A stretch of 64,000 bases of DNA from assembly GCA_027422505.1 (NCBI GenBank), contig JAPQWV010000123.1, forward strand, positions 930,001 to 994,000. Reading direction: 5' to 3'. Positions 11,343-22,850 of this stretch are shown one piece after another (position 1 is the first letter of the stretch; each line of letters opens with the position of its first letter). Source of the stretch: Craterostigma plantagineum. Taxonomy: Eukaryota > Streptophyta > Magnoliopsida > Lamiales > Linderniaceae. Made by a program: the position numbers and the translations under genes. The notes under the pieces were generated by a model. It was given only the letters and a program-made list of their open reading frames with translations, searched no databases and was not told the origin of the DNA.

Positions 11343-11617
11343 GTTTAGTTAATTGAGCGTAGTCGTTTTGCTTGTACGGGTGAAATGTGATGAAAGTATG
11401 CAACAAGATCGGCGCATTGCTCGAGAACCACGCCAGTTCGTGAACGTCCAGTCCTTGATGTCGCGTATTTTCAAGGAAATTATATGGTACGGAGCACTAT
11501 TCATGTGATTTTTCACGAAATTGAGATTTGCAAAATCCATAGGTGTTGAGAGTGGAAAGTAACACTGTCACTTCATTGCAAATTTAATACCCGAGGGATA
11601 TTGTCGGCGTAAAAAAG

Positions 11618-11735
11618 GGGTGCAACACGAGGACTTCCCAGGGGGTCACCCATCCTAGTACTACTCGTGCCCAAGCACGCTTATCTTCGGAGTTCTGATG
11701 GGATCCGGTGCATTAGTGCTGGTATGATCGCAACC
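11618..11735 (-). rRNA. 5S rRNA copy 2.2
   Basis: Counterpart of copy 1.2, sharing GGGCACGAG and AAGATAAGC; GGATCC type. Confidence 0.88.
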
Positions 11736-12014
11736 GTTTAGTGAATTGAGCGTAGTCGTTTTGCTTGTACGGGTGAAAATGTGATGAAAGTATGGAACAA
11801 AGATCGGTACATTGCTCGGAACCACGCTAGTTCGCAAACGCCCCAGTCCTAGATGTCGCGTATTTTCAACGAAATGTATAGTACGGAGCACAATTCATGT
11901 GATTTTTTTACAAAATTGATATTTGCAAAATCCATAGGTGTTGAGAGTGGAAAGTAACACCGTCACTTCATTGTAAATTTAATACCCGAGGGATGTTATC
12001 GCGCGTAAAAAGGT

Positions 12015-12126
12015 GCGTGCACACGAGGACTTCCCAGGCACCCATCCTAGTACTACTCTCGCCCAAGCACGCTTAACTTCGGAGTTCTGATGGGATTCGG
12101 TGCATTAGTGCTGGTATGATAGCACC
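12015..12126 (-). rRNA. 5S rRNA copy 2.3, deleted
   Basis: Counterpart of copy 1.3 and the shortest complete copy, with further gaps at GTGTGCAC and at the 5' end (GGTGCTATC). Confidence 0.82.
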
Positions 12127-12402
12127 GTTTAGTTAATTGAGCGTAGTCGTTTTGCTTGTACGGGTGAAATGTGATGAAGTATGCAACAAGGATCGCGCAT
12201 TGCTCGAGAACCACGCCAGTTCGTGAACGTCCCAGTCCTAGGTGTCGCGTATTTTCAACGAAATATGTATAGTACGGAGCACAATTCATGTGATTTTTTA
12301 TAAAATTGATATTTGCAAAATCCATAGGTGTTGAGAGCGGAAAGTAACACCGTCACTCCATTGCAAATTTAATACCCGAGGGATGTTACCGCGCGTAAAA
12401 AG

Positions 12403-12522
12403 GGGTGCAACACGAGGACATCCCAGGGGGTCACCCACCCTAGTACTACTCTCTCGCCCAAGCACGCTTAACTTCGGAGTTCTGATGGGATCCGGTGCAC
12501 TAGTGCTGGTATGATCGCAACC
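12403..12522 (-). rRNA. 5S rRNA copy 2.4
   Basis: Counterpart of copy 1.4 (GGATGTCC, CTAGGGTGGGTG, CACTAGTGC) with two extra bases in GGGCGAGAGAGTAG. Confidence 0.86.
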
Positions 12523-12800
12523 GTTTAGTTAATTGAGCGTAGTCGTTTTGCTTGTACGGGTGAAAATGTGATGAACTATGCAACAAAGATCGGCGCATTG
12601 CTCGGGAACCACGCCAGTTCGTGAACGTCCAGTCCTAGATGTCGCGTATTTTCAACGAAATATGTATAGTACGGAGCACAATTCATGTGATTTTTTATAA
12701 AATTGATATTTGCAAAATCCATAGGTGTTGAGAGTGAAAGTAACACCGTCACTTCATTGTAAATTTAATACCCGAGGATGTTATCGCGCGTAAACAAGGT

Positions 12801-12914
12801 GCGTGCAACACGAGGACTTCCCAGGTCACCCATCCTAGTACTACTCTCGCCCAACCACGCTTAACTTCGAGTTCAGATGGGATTCGGTGCATTAGTGCTG
12901 GTATAATAGCAACC
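12801..12914 (-). rRNA. 5S rRNA copy 2.5, variant
   Basis: Counterpart of copy 1.5 (GCGTGGTTGGGCG, CTGAAC, TATTATACC), shorter at GGGTGACCTGGG and at CTCGAAG. Confidence 0.84.
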
Positions 12915-13195
12915 GTTTAGTTAATTGAGCGTAGTCGTTTTGCTTGTACGGGTGAAAATGTGATGAAAGTATGCAACAAAGATCGGCGCATTGCTCGAGA
13001 ACCACGCCAGTTCGTGAACGTCACAGTCCTTGATGTCGCGTATTTTCAAGGAAATATATATGGTACGGAGCACTATTCATGTGACTTTTCACGAAATTGA
13101 GATTTGCAAAATCCATAGATGTTGAGAGTGGAAAGTAACACTGTCACTTCATTGCAAATTTAATACCCGAGGGATATTGTCGCGCGTAAAAAAGG

Positions 13196-13316
13196 GGGTG
13201 CAACACGAGGACTTCCCAGGGGGTCACCCATCCTAGTACTACTCGCGCCCAAGAAACACGCTTAACTTCGGAGTTCAGATGGGATTCGGTGCATTAGTGC
13301 TGGTATAATCGCAACC
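13196..13316 (-). rRNA. 5S rRNA copy 2.6, variant
   Basis: Variant class with the TTT insertion at the box A end, CTGAAC and GAATCC; 5' end GCGATTATACC. The match to block 1 is lost in the spacer to its left. Confidence 0.85.
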
Positions 13317-13594
13317 GTTTAGTTAATTGAGCGTAGTCGTTTTGCTTGTACGGGTGAAAATGTGATGAAAGTATGCAACAAAGATCGGCGCATTGCTCGG
13401 AACCACGCCAGTTCGTGAACGTCCAGTCCTTGATGTCGCGTATTTTCAAGGAAATATATATGGTACGGAGCACTATTCATGTGATTTTTCACGAAATTGA
13501 GATTTGCAAAATCCATAGGTGTTGAGAGTGGAAAGTAACACTGTCACTTCATTGCAAATTTAATACCCGAGGGATATTGTCGCGCGTAAAAAGG

Positions 13595-13714
13595 GGGTGC
13601 AACACGAGTACTTCCCAGGGGGTCACCAATCCTAGTACTACTCTCGCGCCCAAGCACGCTTAACTTCGGAGTTCTGATGGGATCCGGTGCATTAGTGCTG
13701 GTATGATCGCAACC
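13595..13714 (-). rRNA. 5S rRNA copy 2.7
   Basis: GGATCC type with GGATTGGTGACC in box C, GTACTCGTG near the 3' end and GGGCGCGAGAGTAG. Shares the first two changes with copy 2.12, 1,989 bp away. Confidence 0.87.
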
Positions 13715-13995
13715 GTTTAGTTAATTGAGCGTAGTCGTTTTGCTTGTACGGGTGAAAATTTGATGAAAGTATGCAACAAAGATCGGCGCATTGCTCGGGA
13801 ACCACGCCAGTTCGTGAACGTCCCAGTCCTAGATGTCGCGTATTTTCAACGAAACATGTATAGTACGGAGCACAATTCATGTGATTTTTTACAAAATTGA
13901 TATTTGCAAAATCCATAGGTGTTGAGAATGGAAAGTAACACCGTCACTTCATTGTAAATTTAATACCCGAGGGATGTTATCGCGCGTAAAAAAGG

Positions 13996-14112
13996 GGGTG
14001 CAACACGAGGACTTCCCAGGGGGTCACCCATCCTAGTACTACTCTCGCCCAAGCACGCTTAACTTCGGAGTTCTGATGGATCCGGTGCATTAGTGCTGGT
14101 ATGATCGCAACC
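13996..14112 (-). rRNA. 5S rRNA copy 2.8
   Basis: Consensus-like GGATCC type with one C missing (GGATCCATC). Confidence 0.88.
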
Positions 14113-14390
14113 GTTTAGTTAATTGAGCGTAGTCGTTTGCTTGTACGGGTGAAAATGTGATGAAAGTATGCAACAAAGATCGGCGCATTGCTCGGAACCA
14201 CGCCACTTCGTGAACGTCCCAGTCCTAGATGTCGCGTATTTTCAACGAATATGTATAGTACGGAGCACAATTCATGTGATTTTTTACAAAATTGATATTT
14301 GCAAAATCCATAGGTGTTGAGAGTGGAAAGTAACACCGTCACTTCATTGTAAATTTAATACCCGAGGATGTTATCGCGCGTAAAAAAGGT

Positions 14391-14508
14391 GCGTGCAACA
14401 CGAGGACTTCCCAGGGGGTCACCCATCCTAGTACTACTCTCGCCCAAGCACGCTTAACTTCGGAGTTCTGATGGGATTCGGTGCATTAGTGCTGGTATAA
14501 TAGCAATC
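14391..14508 (-). rRNA. 5S rRNA copy 2.9
   Basis: GAATCC type with TATTATACC and an altered first base pair (GATTGC). 3' end is GCACGC. Confidence 0.86.
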
Positions 14509-14784
14509 ATTTAGTTAATTGAGCGTAGTCGTTTTGCTTGTACGGGTGAAAATGTGATGAAAGTATGCAACAAAGATCGGCGCATTGCTCGAGAACCACG
14601 CAGTTCGTGAACGTCACAGTCCTTGATGTCGCGTATTTTCAGGAAATATATAGGTACGGAGCACTATTCATGTGATTTTTCACGAAATTGAGATTTGCAA
14701 AATCCATAGGTGTTGAGAGTGGAAAGTAACACTGTCACTTCATTGCAAACTTTATACCCGAGGATATTGTCGCGCGTAAAAAGG

Positions 14785-14905
14785 GGGTGCAACACGAGGA
14801 CTTCCCAGGGGGTCACCCATCCTAGTACTACTCGCGCCCAAGAAACACGCTTATCTTCGGAGTTCTGATGGGATCCGGTGCATTAGTGCTGGTATGATCG
14901 CAACC
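14785..14905 (-). rRNA. 5S rRNA copy 2.10, variant
   Basis: GGATCC type carrying the TTT insertion at the end of box A plus AAGATAAGC. First of a series spaced about 1.99 kb (2.15, 2.20, 2.25). Confidence 0.85.
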
Positions 14906-15185
14906 GTTTAGTTAATTGAGCGTAGTCGTTTTGCTTGTACGGGTGAAAATGTGATGAAAGTATGCAACAAAGATCGGCGCATTGCTCGAGAACCACGCCA
15001 GTTCGTGAACGTCACAGTCCTTGATGTCGCGTATTTTCAACGAAATATATATAGTACGGAGCACAATTCATGTGATTTTTTACAAAATTGATATTTGAAA
15101 ATCCATAGGTGTTGAGAATGGAAAGTAACACCGTCACTTCATTGTAAATTTAATACCCGAGGGATGTTATCGCGCGTAAAAAAGG

Positions 15186-15303
15186 GGGTGCAACACGAGG
15201 ACTTCCCAGGGGGTCACCCATCCTAGTACTACTCTCGCCCAAGCACGCTTAACTTCGGAGTTCTGATGGGATCCGGTGCATTAGTGCTGGTATGATCGCA
15301 ACC
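15186..15303 (-). rRNA. 5S rRNA copy 2.11, consensus
   Basis: Matches the array consensus throughout, with intact box A, intermediate element and box C, a C5 3' end and T6 stop. A good candidate for a working gene. Confidence 0.94.
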
Positions 15304-15583
15304 GTTTAGTTAATTGAGCGTAGTCGTTTTGCTTGTACGGGTGAAAATGTGATGAAAGTATGCAACAAAGATCGGCGCATTGCTCGAGAACCACGCCAGT
15401 TCGTGAACGTCACAGTCCTTGATGTCGCGTATTTTCAGGAAATATATATGGTACGGAGCACTATTCATGTGATTTTTCACGAAATTGAGATTTGCAAAAT
15501 CCATAGGTGTTGAGAGTGGAAAGTAACACTGTCACTTCATTGCAAACTTAATACCCGAGGGATATTGTCGCGCGTAAAAAAGG

Positions 15584-15701
15584 GGGTGCAACACGAGTAC
15601 TTCCCAGGGGGTCACCAATCCTAGTACTACTCGCGCCCAAGCACGCTTAACTTCGGAGTTCTGATGGGATCCGGTGCATTAGTGCTGGTATGATCGCAAC
15701 C
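15584..15701 (-). rRNA. 5S rRNA copy 2.12
   Basis: GGATCC type with GGATTGGTGACC and GTACTCGTG, like copy 2.7. Its upstream spacer also shares the rare word GAAAATTTGATG with that of 2.7. Confidence 0.88.
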
Positions 15702-15981
15702 GTTTAGTTAATTGAGCGTAGTCGTTTTGCTTGTACGGGTGAAAATTTGATGAAAGTATGCAACAAAGATCGGCGCATTGCTCGGGAACCACGCCAGTTC
15801 GTGAACGTCCCAGTCCTAGATGTCGCGTATTTTCAATGAAACATGTATAGTACGGAGCACAATTCATGTGATTTTTTTACAAATTGATATTTGAAAATCC
15901 ATAGGTGTTGAGAATGGAAAGTAACACCGTCACTTCATTGTAAATTTAATACCCGAGGGATGTTATCGCGCGTAAAAAAGG

Positions 15982-16102
15982 GGGTGCAACACGAGGACTT
16001 CCCAGGGGGTCACCCATCCTAGTACTACTCTCGCCCAAGCACGCTTACTAACTTCGGAGTTCTGATGGGATCCGGTGCATTAGTGCTGGTATGATCGCAA
16101 CC
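15982..16102 (-). rRNA. 5S rRNA copy 2.13, insertion
   Basis: Consensus-like except for three extra bases inside box A (GAAGTTAGTAAGCG), likely to harm TFIIIA binding. Confidence 0.86.
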
Positions 16103-16380
16103 GTTTAGTTAATTGAGCGTAGTCGTTTTGCTTGTACGGGTGAAAATGTGATGAAAGTATGCAACAAAGATCGGCGCATTGCTCGGGAACCACGCCAGTC
16201 GTGAACGTCCCAGTCCTAGATGTCGCGTATTTTCAACGAAATATGTATAGTACGGAGCACAATTCATGTGATTTTTTACAAATTTATATTTGCAAAATCC
16301 ATAGGTGTTGAGAGTGGAAAGTACACCGTCACTTCATTGTAAATTTAATACCCGAGGGATGTTATCGCGCGTAAAAAAGT

Positions 16381-16497
16381 GCGTGCAACACGAGGACTTC
16401 CCAGGGGGTCACCCATCCTAGTACTACTCTCGCCCAACCACGCTTAACTTCGGAGTTCAGATGGGATTCGGTGCATTAGTGCTGGTATATAGCAACC
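16381..16497 (-). rRNA. 5S rRNA copy 2.14, variant
   Basis: GAATCC type with GCGTGGTTGGGCG, CTGAAC and a shortened 5' end GGTTGCTATATACC. Confidence 0.85.
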
Positions 16498-16773
16498 GTT
16501 TAGTTAATTGAGCGTAGTCGTTTTGCTTGTACGGGTGAAAGTGATGAAAGTATGCAACAAAGATCGGCGCATTGCTCGAGAACCACGCCAGTTCGTGAAC
16601 GTCACAGTCCTTGATGTCGCGTATTTTCAAGGAAATTATATGGTACGGAGCACTATTCATGTGATTTTTCACGAAATTGAGATTTGCAAAATCCATAGGT
16701 GTTGAGAGTGGAAGTAACACTGTCACTTCATTGCAAACTTAATACCCGAGGGATATTGTCGCGCGTAAAAAAG

Positions 16774-16894
16774 GGGTGCAACACGAGGACTTCCAGGGGG
16801 TCACCCATCCTAGTACTACTCGCGCCCAAGAACAACGCTTATCTTCGGAGTTTCTGATGGGATCCGGTGCATTAGTGCTGGTATGATCGCAACC
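16774..16894 (-). rRNA. 5S rRNA copy 2.15, variant
   Basis: GGATCC type with GCGTTGTTCTTGGGCG at box A, an extra A in CAGAAACTCC and one C fewer near the 3' end. Confidence 0.84.
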
Positions 16895-17178
16895 GTTTAG
16901 TTTAATTGAGCGTAGTCGTTTTTGTACTTGTACGGGTGAAAATGTGATGAAAGTATGCAACAAAGATCGGCGCATTGCTCGGGAACCACGCCAGTTCGTG
17001 AACGTCCCAGTCCTAGATGTCGCGTATTTTCAACGAAACATGTATAGTACGGAGCACAATTCATGTGATTTTTTACAAAATTGATATTTGCAAAATCCAT
17101 AGGTGTTGAGAATGGAAAGTAACACCATCACTTCATTGTAAATTTAATACCCGAGGGATGTTATCGCGCGTAAAAAGG

Positions 17179-17296
17179 GGGTGCAACACGAGGACTTCCC
17201 AGGGGGTCACCCATCCTAGTACTACTCTCGCCCAAGCACGCTTAACTTCGGAGTTCTGATGGGATCCGGTGCATTAGTGCTGGTATGATCGCAACC
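17179..17296 (-). rRNA. 5S rRNA copy 2.16, consensus
   Basis: Consensus sequence throughout, with T5 after the gene. Confidence 0.94.
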
Positions 17297-17573
17297 GTTT
17301 AGTTAATTGAGCGTAGTCGTTTTGCTTGTACGGGTGAAAATGTGATGAAAGTATGCAACAAAGATCGGCGCATTGCTCGGGAACCACGCCAGTTCGTGAA
17401 CGTCCCAGTCCTAGATGTCGCGTATTTTCAACGAATATGTATAGTACGGAGCACAATTCATGTGATTTTTTATAAATTGATATTTGCAAATCCATAGGTG
17501 TTGAGAGCGGAAAGTAACACCGTCACTCCATTGCAAATTTAATACCCGAGGGATGTTATCGCGCGTAAAAAAG

Positions 17574-17691
17574 GGGTGCAACACGAGGACTTCCCAGGGG
17601 GTCACCCACCCTAGTACTACTCTCGCCCAAGCACGCTTAACTTCGGAGTTCTGATGGGATCCGGTGCACTAGTGCTGGTATGATCGCAACC
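17574..17691 (-). rRNA. 5S rRNA copy 2.17
   Basis: GGATCC type with CTAGGGTGGGTG and CACTAGTGC, the same pair as copies 1.4 and 1.17. Confidence 0.89.
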
Positions 17692-17971
17692 GTTTAGTTA
17701 ATTGAGCGTAGTCGTTTTGCTTGTACGGGTGAAAATGTGATGAAAGTATGCAACAAAGATCGGCGCATTGCTCGGGAACCACGCCAGTTCGTGAACGTCC
17801 CAGTCCTAGATGTCGCGTATTTCAACGAAATATGTATAGTACGGAGCACAATTCATGTGATTTTTTATAAAATTGATATTTGCAAAATCCATAGGTGTTG
17901 AGAGTGGAAAGTAACACCGTCACTTCATTGTAAATTTAATACCCGAGGGATGTTATCGCGCGTAAAAAAGT

Positions 17972-18087
17972 GCGTGCAACACGAGGACTTCCCAGGGGTC
18001 ACCCATCCTAGTACTACTCTCGCCCACCCACGCTTATCTTCGGAGTTCTGATGGGATTCGGTGCATTAGTGCTGGTATATAGCAACC
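17972..18087 (-). rRNA. 5S rRNA copy 2.18, variant
   Basis: GAATCC type with AAGATAAGCGTGGGTGGGCG and GGTTGCTATATACC at the 5' end. Confidence 0.84.
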
Positions 18088-18366
18088 GTTTAGTTAATTG
18101 AGCGTAGTCGTTTTGCTTGTACGGGTGAAATGTGATGAAAGTATGCAACAAAGATCGGCGCATTGCTCGAGAACCACGCCAGTTCGTGAACGTCACAGTC
18201 CTTGATGTCGCGTATTTTCAAGGAAATATATATGGTACGGAGCACTATTCATGTGACTTTTCACGAAATTGAATTTGCAAAATCCATAGATGTTGAGAGT
18301 GGAAAGTAACACTGTCACTTCATTGCAAATTTAATACCCGAGGGATATTGTCGCGCGTAAAAAGGG

Positions 18367-18488
18367 GGGTGCAACACGAGGACTTCCCAGGGGGTCACCC
18401 ATCCTAGTACTACTCTCGCGCCCAAGAAACACGCTTAACTTCGGAGTTCAGCTGGATTCGGTGCATTAGTGCTGGTATAATAGCAACC
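18367..18488 (-). rRNA. 5S rRNA copy 2.19, variant
   Basis: TTT insertion at box A, extra bases in GGGCGCGAGAGTAG, and GAATCCAGCTGAAC with a gap. Probably non-functional. Confidence 0.84.
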
Positions 18489-18767
18489 GTTTAGTTAATT
18501 GAGCGTAGTCGTTTTGCTTGTACGGTGAAAATGTGATGAAAGTATGCAACAAAGATCGGCGCATTGCTCGAGAACCACGCCAGTTCGTGAACGTCCAGTC
18601 CTTGATGTCGCGTATTTTCAAGGAAATTATATGGTACGGAGCACTATTCATGTGATTTTTCACGAAATTGAGATTTGCAAAATCCATAGGTGTTGAGAGT
18701 GGAAAGTAACACCTGTCACTTCATTGCAAACTTAATACCCGAGGGATATTGTCGCGCGTAAAAAAGG

Positions 18768-18888
18768 GGGTGCAACACGAGGACTTCCCAGGGGGTCACC
18801 CATCCTAGTACTACTCGCGCCCAAGAAACACGCTTATCTTCGGATTTCTGATGGGATCCGGTGCATTAGTGCTGGTATGATCGCAACC
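18768..18888 (-). rRNA. 5S rRNA copy 2.20, variant
   Basis: As copy 2.10 (TTT insertion, AAGATAAGC, GGATCC) with CAGAAATCCG. Confidence 0.85.
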
Positions 18889-19169
18889 GTTTAGTTAATT
18901 GAGCGTAGTCGTTTTGCTTGTACGGGTGAAAATGTGATGAAAGTATGCAACAAAGATCGGCGCATTGCTCGGGAACCACGCCAGTTCGTGAACGTCCCAG
19001 TCCTAGATGTCGCGTATTTTCAACGAAACATGTATAGTACGGAGCACAATTCATGTGATTTTTTACAAAATTGATATTTGCAAAATCCATAGGTGTTGAG
19101 AATGGAAAGTAACACCATCACTTCATTGTAAATTTAATACCCGAGGGATGTTATCGCGCGTAAAAAGGG

Positions 19170-19290
19170 GGGTGCAACACGAGGACTTCCCAGGGGGTCA
19201 CCCATCCTAGTACTACTCTCGCCCAAGCACGCTTACCTTACTTCGGAGTTCTGATGGGATCCGGTGCATTAGTGCTGTATGATCGCAACC
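19170..19290 (-). rRNA. 5S rRNA copy 2.21, insertion
   Basis: GGATCC type with extra bases in box A (GAAGTAAGGTAAGCG) and one base lost in CATACAGC. Confidence 0.85.
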
Positions 19291-19569
19291 GTTTAGTTAA
19301 TTGAGCGTAGTCGTTTTGCTTGTACGGGTGAAAATGTGATGAAAGTATGCACAAAGATCGGCGCATTGCTCGGGAACCACGCCGTTCGTGAACGTCCCAG
19401 TCCTAGATGTCGCGTATTTTCAACGAAATATGTATAGTACGGAGCACAATTCATGTGATTTTTTACAAAATTGATATTTGCAAAATCCATAGGTGTTGAG
19501 AGCGGAAAGTAACACCGTCACTCCATTGCAAATTTAATACCCGAGGGATGTTATCGCGCGTAAAAAAGG

Positions 19570-19687
19570 GGGTGCAACACGAGGACTTCCCAGGGGGTCA
19601 CCCACCCTAGTACTACTCTCGCCCAGCAGCACGCTTAACTTCGGAGTTCTGATGGATCCGGTGCATTAGTGCTGGTATGATCGCACC
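19570..19687 (-). rRNA. 5S rRNA copy 2.22, variant
   Basis: GGATCC type with CTAGGGTGGGTG, GTGCTGCTGGGCG at box A, and single gaps in GGATCCATC and at the 5' end. Confidence 0.84.
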
Positions 19688-19966
19688 GTTTAGTTAATTG
19701 AGCGTAGTCGTTTTGCTTGTACGGGTGAAAATGTGATGAAAGTATGCAACAAAGATCGGCGCATTGCTCGGGAACCACGCCAGTTCGTGAACGTCCCAGT
19801 CCTAGATGTCGCGTATTTTCAACGAAATATGTATAGTACGGAGCACAATTCATGTGATTTTTTATAAAATTGATATTGCAAAATCCATATGTTGAGAGTG
19901 GAAAGTAACACCGTCACTTCATTGTAAATTTAATACCCGAGGGATGTTATCGCGCGTAAAAAGGGT

Positions 19967-20084
19967 GCGTGCAACACGAGGACTTCCCAGGGGTCACCCA
20001 TCCTAGTACTACTCTCGCCCAACCACGCTTATCTTCGGAGTTCTGATGGGATTCGGTGCATTAGTGCTGTATAATAATAGCACC
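19967..20084 (-). rRNA. 5S rRNA copy 2.23, variant
   Basis: GAATCC type with GCGTGGTTGGGCG, AAGATAAGC and a disordered 5' end GGTGCTATTATTATAC. Confidence 0.83.
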
Positions 20085-20361
20085 GTTTAGTTAATTGAGC
20101 GTAGTCGTTTTGCTTGTACGGGTGAAAATGTGATGAAAGTATGCAACAAAGATCGGCGCATTGCTCGAGACCACGCCAGTTCGTGAACGTCACAGTCCTT
20201 GATGTCGCGTATTTTCAAGGAAATATATATGGTACGGAGCACTATTCATGTGATTTTTCACGAAATTGGATTTGCAAATCCATAGATGTTGAGAGTGGAA
20301 AGTAACACCGTCACTTCATTGCAAATTTAATACCCGAGGGATATTGTCGCGCGTAAAAAGG

Positions 20362-20478
20362 GGGTGCAACACGAGGACTTCCAGGGGGTCACCCATCCTA
20401 GTACTACTCTCGCCCAACCACGCTTAACTTCGGAGTTCAGATGGGATTCGGTGCATTAGTGCTGGTATAATAGCAACC
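20362..20478 (-). rRNA. 5S rRNA copy 2.24, variant
   Basis: GAATCC type with GCGTGGTTGGGCG, CTGAAC, TATTATACC and one C fewer near the 3' end. Confidence 0.85.
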
Positions 20479-20756
20479 GTTTAGTTAATTGAGCGTAGTC
20501 GTTTTGCTTGTACGGGTGAAAATGTGATGAAAGTATGCAACAAAGTCGCGCATTGCTCGAGAACCACGCCAGTTCGTGAACGTCACAGTCCTTGATGTCG
20601 CGTATTTTCAGGAAATATATATGGTACGGAGCACTATTCATGTGATTTTTCACGAAATTGAGATTTGCAAAATCCATAGGTGTTGAGAGTGGAAAGTAAC
20701 ACTGTCACTTCATTGCAAACTTAATACCCGAGGGATATTGTCGCGCGTAAAAAAGG

Positions 20757-20877
20757 GGGTGCAACACGAGGACTTCCCAGGGGGTCACCCATCCTAGTAC
20801 TACTCGCGCCCAAGAAACACGCTTATCTTCGGAGTTCTGATGGGATCCGGTGCATTAGTGCTGGTATGATCGCAACC
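20757..20877 (-). rRNA. 5S rRNA copy 2.25, variant
   Basis: As copies 2.10 and 2.20: GGATCC with the TTT insertion and AAGATAAGC. Confidence 0.86.
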
Positions 20878-21151
20878 GTTTAGTTAATTGAGCGTAGTCG
20901 TTTTGCTTGTACGGGTGAAAATGTGATGAAAGTATGCAACAAAGATCGGCGCATTGCTCGGGAACCACGCCAGTTCGTGAACGTCCCAGTCCTAGATGTC
21001 GCGTATTTTCAACGAAATATGTATAGTACGAGCACAATTCATGTGATTTTTTACAAATTGATATTTGAAAATCCATAGGTGTTTGAATGGAAAGTAACAC
21101 CGTCACTTCATTGTAAATTTAATACCGAGGTGTTATCGCGCGTAAAAAAGG

Positions 21152-21272
21152 GGGTGCAACACGAGGACTTCCCAGGGGGTCACCCATCCTAGTACTACTC
21201 TCTCCGCCAAGCACGCTTAACTTCGGAGTTCAGATGGGGATTCGGTGCATTAGTGCTGGTATAATAGCAACC
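21152..21272 (-). rRNA. 5S rRNA copy 2.26, variant
   Basis: GAATCCCC with CTGAAC, GCTTGGCGGAGAGAGTAG in the middle, and TATTATACC. Confidence 0.84.
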
Positions 21273-21550
21273 GTTTAGTTAATTGAGCGTAGTCGTTTTG
21301 CTTGTACGGGTGAAAATGTGATGAAAGTATGCAACAAAGATCGGCGCATTGCTCGAGAACCACGCCAGTTCGTGAACGTCACAGTCCTTGATGTCGCGTA
21401 TTTTCAAGGAAATATATATGGTACGGAGCACTATTCATGTGATTTTTCACGAAATTGAGATTTGCAAAATCCATAGGTGTTGAGAGTGGAAAGTAACACC
21501 GTCACTTCATTGCAAATTTATACCCGGGGATATTGTCGCGCGTAAAAAAG

Positions 21551-21666
21551 GGGTGCAACACGAGGACTTCCCAGGGGGTCACCTCCTAGTACTACTCGCG
21601 CCCAAGCACGCTTAACTTCGGAGTTCTGATGGGATCCGGTGCATTAGTGCTGGTATGATCGCAACC
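21551..21666 (-). rRNA. 5S rRNA copy 2.27
   Basis: GGATCC type with GGGCGCGAGTAG and two bases lost in box C (CTAGGAGGTGACC). Confidence 0.86.
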
Positions 21667-21947
21667 GTTTAGTTAATTGAGCGTAGTCGTTTTGCTTGTA
21701 CGGGTGAAAATGTGATGAAAGTATGCAACAAAGATCGGCGCATTGCTCGGGAACCACGCCAGTTCGTGAACGTCCCAGTCCTAGATGTCGCGTATTTTCA
21801 ACGAAACATGTATAGTACGGAGCACAATTCATGTGATTTTTTACAAAATTGATATTTGAAAATCCATAGGTGTTGAGAATGGAAAGTAACACCGTCACTT
21901 TCATTGTAAATTTAATACCCGAGGGATGTTATCGCGCGTAAAAAAGG

Positions 21948-22063
21948 GGGTGCAACACGAGGACTTCCCAGGGGGTCACCCATCCTAGTACTCCTCGCCC
22001 AAGCACGCTTAACTTCGGAGTTCTGATGGGATCCGGTGCATTAGTGCTGGTATGATCGCAACC
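21948..22063 (-). rRNA. 5S rRNA copy 2.28
   Basis: GGATCC type, consensus-like except GGGCGAGGAGTACTAGG, two bases short. Confidence 0.87.
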
Positions 22064-22339
22064 GTTTAGTTAATTGAGCGTAGTCGTTTGCTTGTACGGG
22101 TGAAAATGTGATGAAGTATGCAACAAAGATCGGCGCATTGCTCGGGAACCACGCCAGTTCGTGAACGTCCCAGTCCTAGATGTCGCGTATTTTCAACGAA
22201 ATATGTATAGTACGGAGCACAATTCATGTGATTTTTTATAAAATTGATATTTGCAAAATCCATAGGTGTTGAGAGCGAAAAGTAACACCGTCACTCCATT
22301 GCAATTTATACCCGAGGGATGTTATCGCGCGTAAAAAGG

Positions 22340-22459
22340 GGGTGCAACACGAGGACTTCCCAGGGGGTCACCCACCCTAGTACTACTCTCCATCCCCAGC
22401 ACGCTTAACTTCGGAGTTCTGATGGGATCCGGTGCATTAGTGCTGGTATGATCGCAACC
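22340..22459 (-). rRNA. 5S rRNA copy 2.29, variant
   Basis: GGATCC type with CTAGGGTGGGTG and a disturbed middle GTGCTGGGGATGGAGAG. Confidence 0.85.
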
Positions 22460-22734
22460 GTTTAGTTAATTGAGCGTAGTCGTTTTGCTTGTACGGGTGA
22501 AAATGTGATGAAAGTATGCAACAAAGATCGCGCATTGCTCGAGAACCACGCCAGTTCGTGAACGTCACAGTCCTTGATGTCGCGTATTTTCAACGAAATA
22601 TGTATGGTACGGAGCACATTCATGTGATTTTTCACAAATTGAGATTTGCAAATCCATATGTTGAGAGTGGAAAGTAACACTGTCACTTCATTGCAAATTT
22701 AATACCCGAGGGATATTGTCGCGCGTAAAAAAGG

Positions 22735-22850
22735 GGGTGCAACACGAGGACTTCCCAGGGGTCACCCATCCTAGTACTACTCGCGCCCAAGAACACTTAA
22801 CTTCGGAGTTCTATGGGATTCGGTGCATTAGTGCTGGTATGATAGCAACC
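22735..22850 (-). rRNA. 5S rRNA copy 2.30, variant
   Basis: GAATCCCATAG with a gap, AAGTGTTCTTGGGCG at box A and CTATCATACC at the 5' end. Confidence 0.84.
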
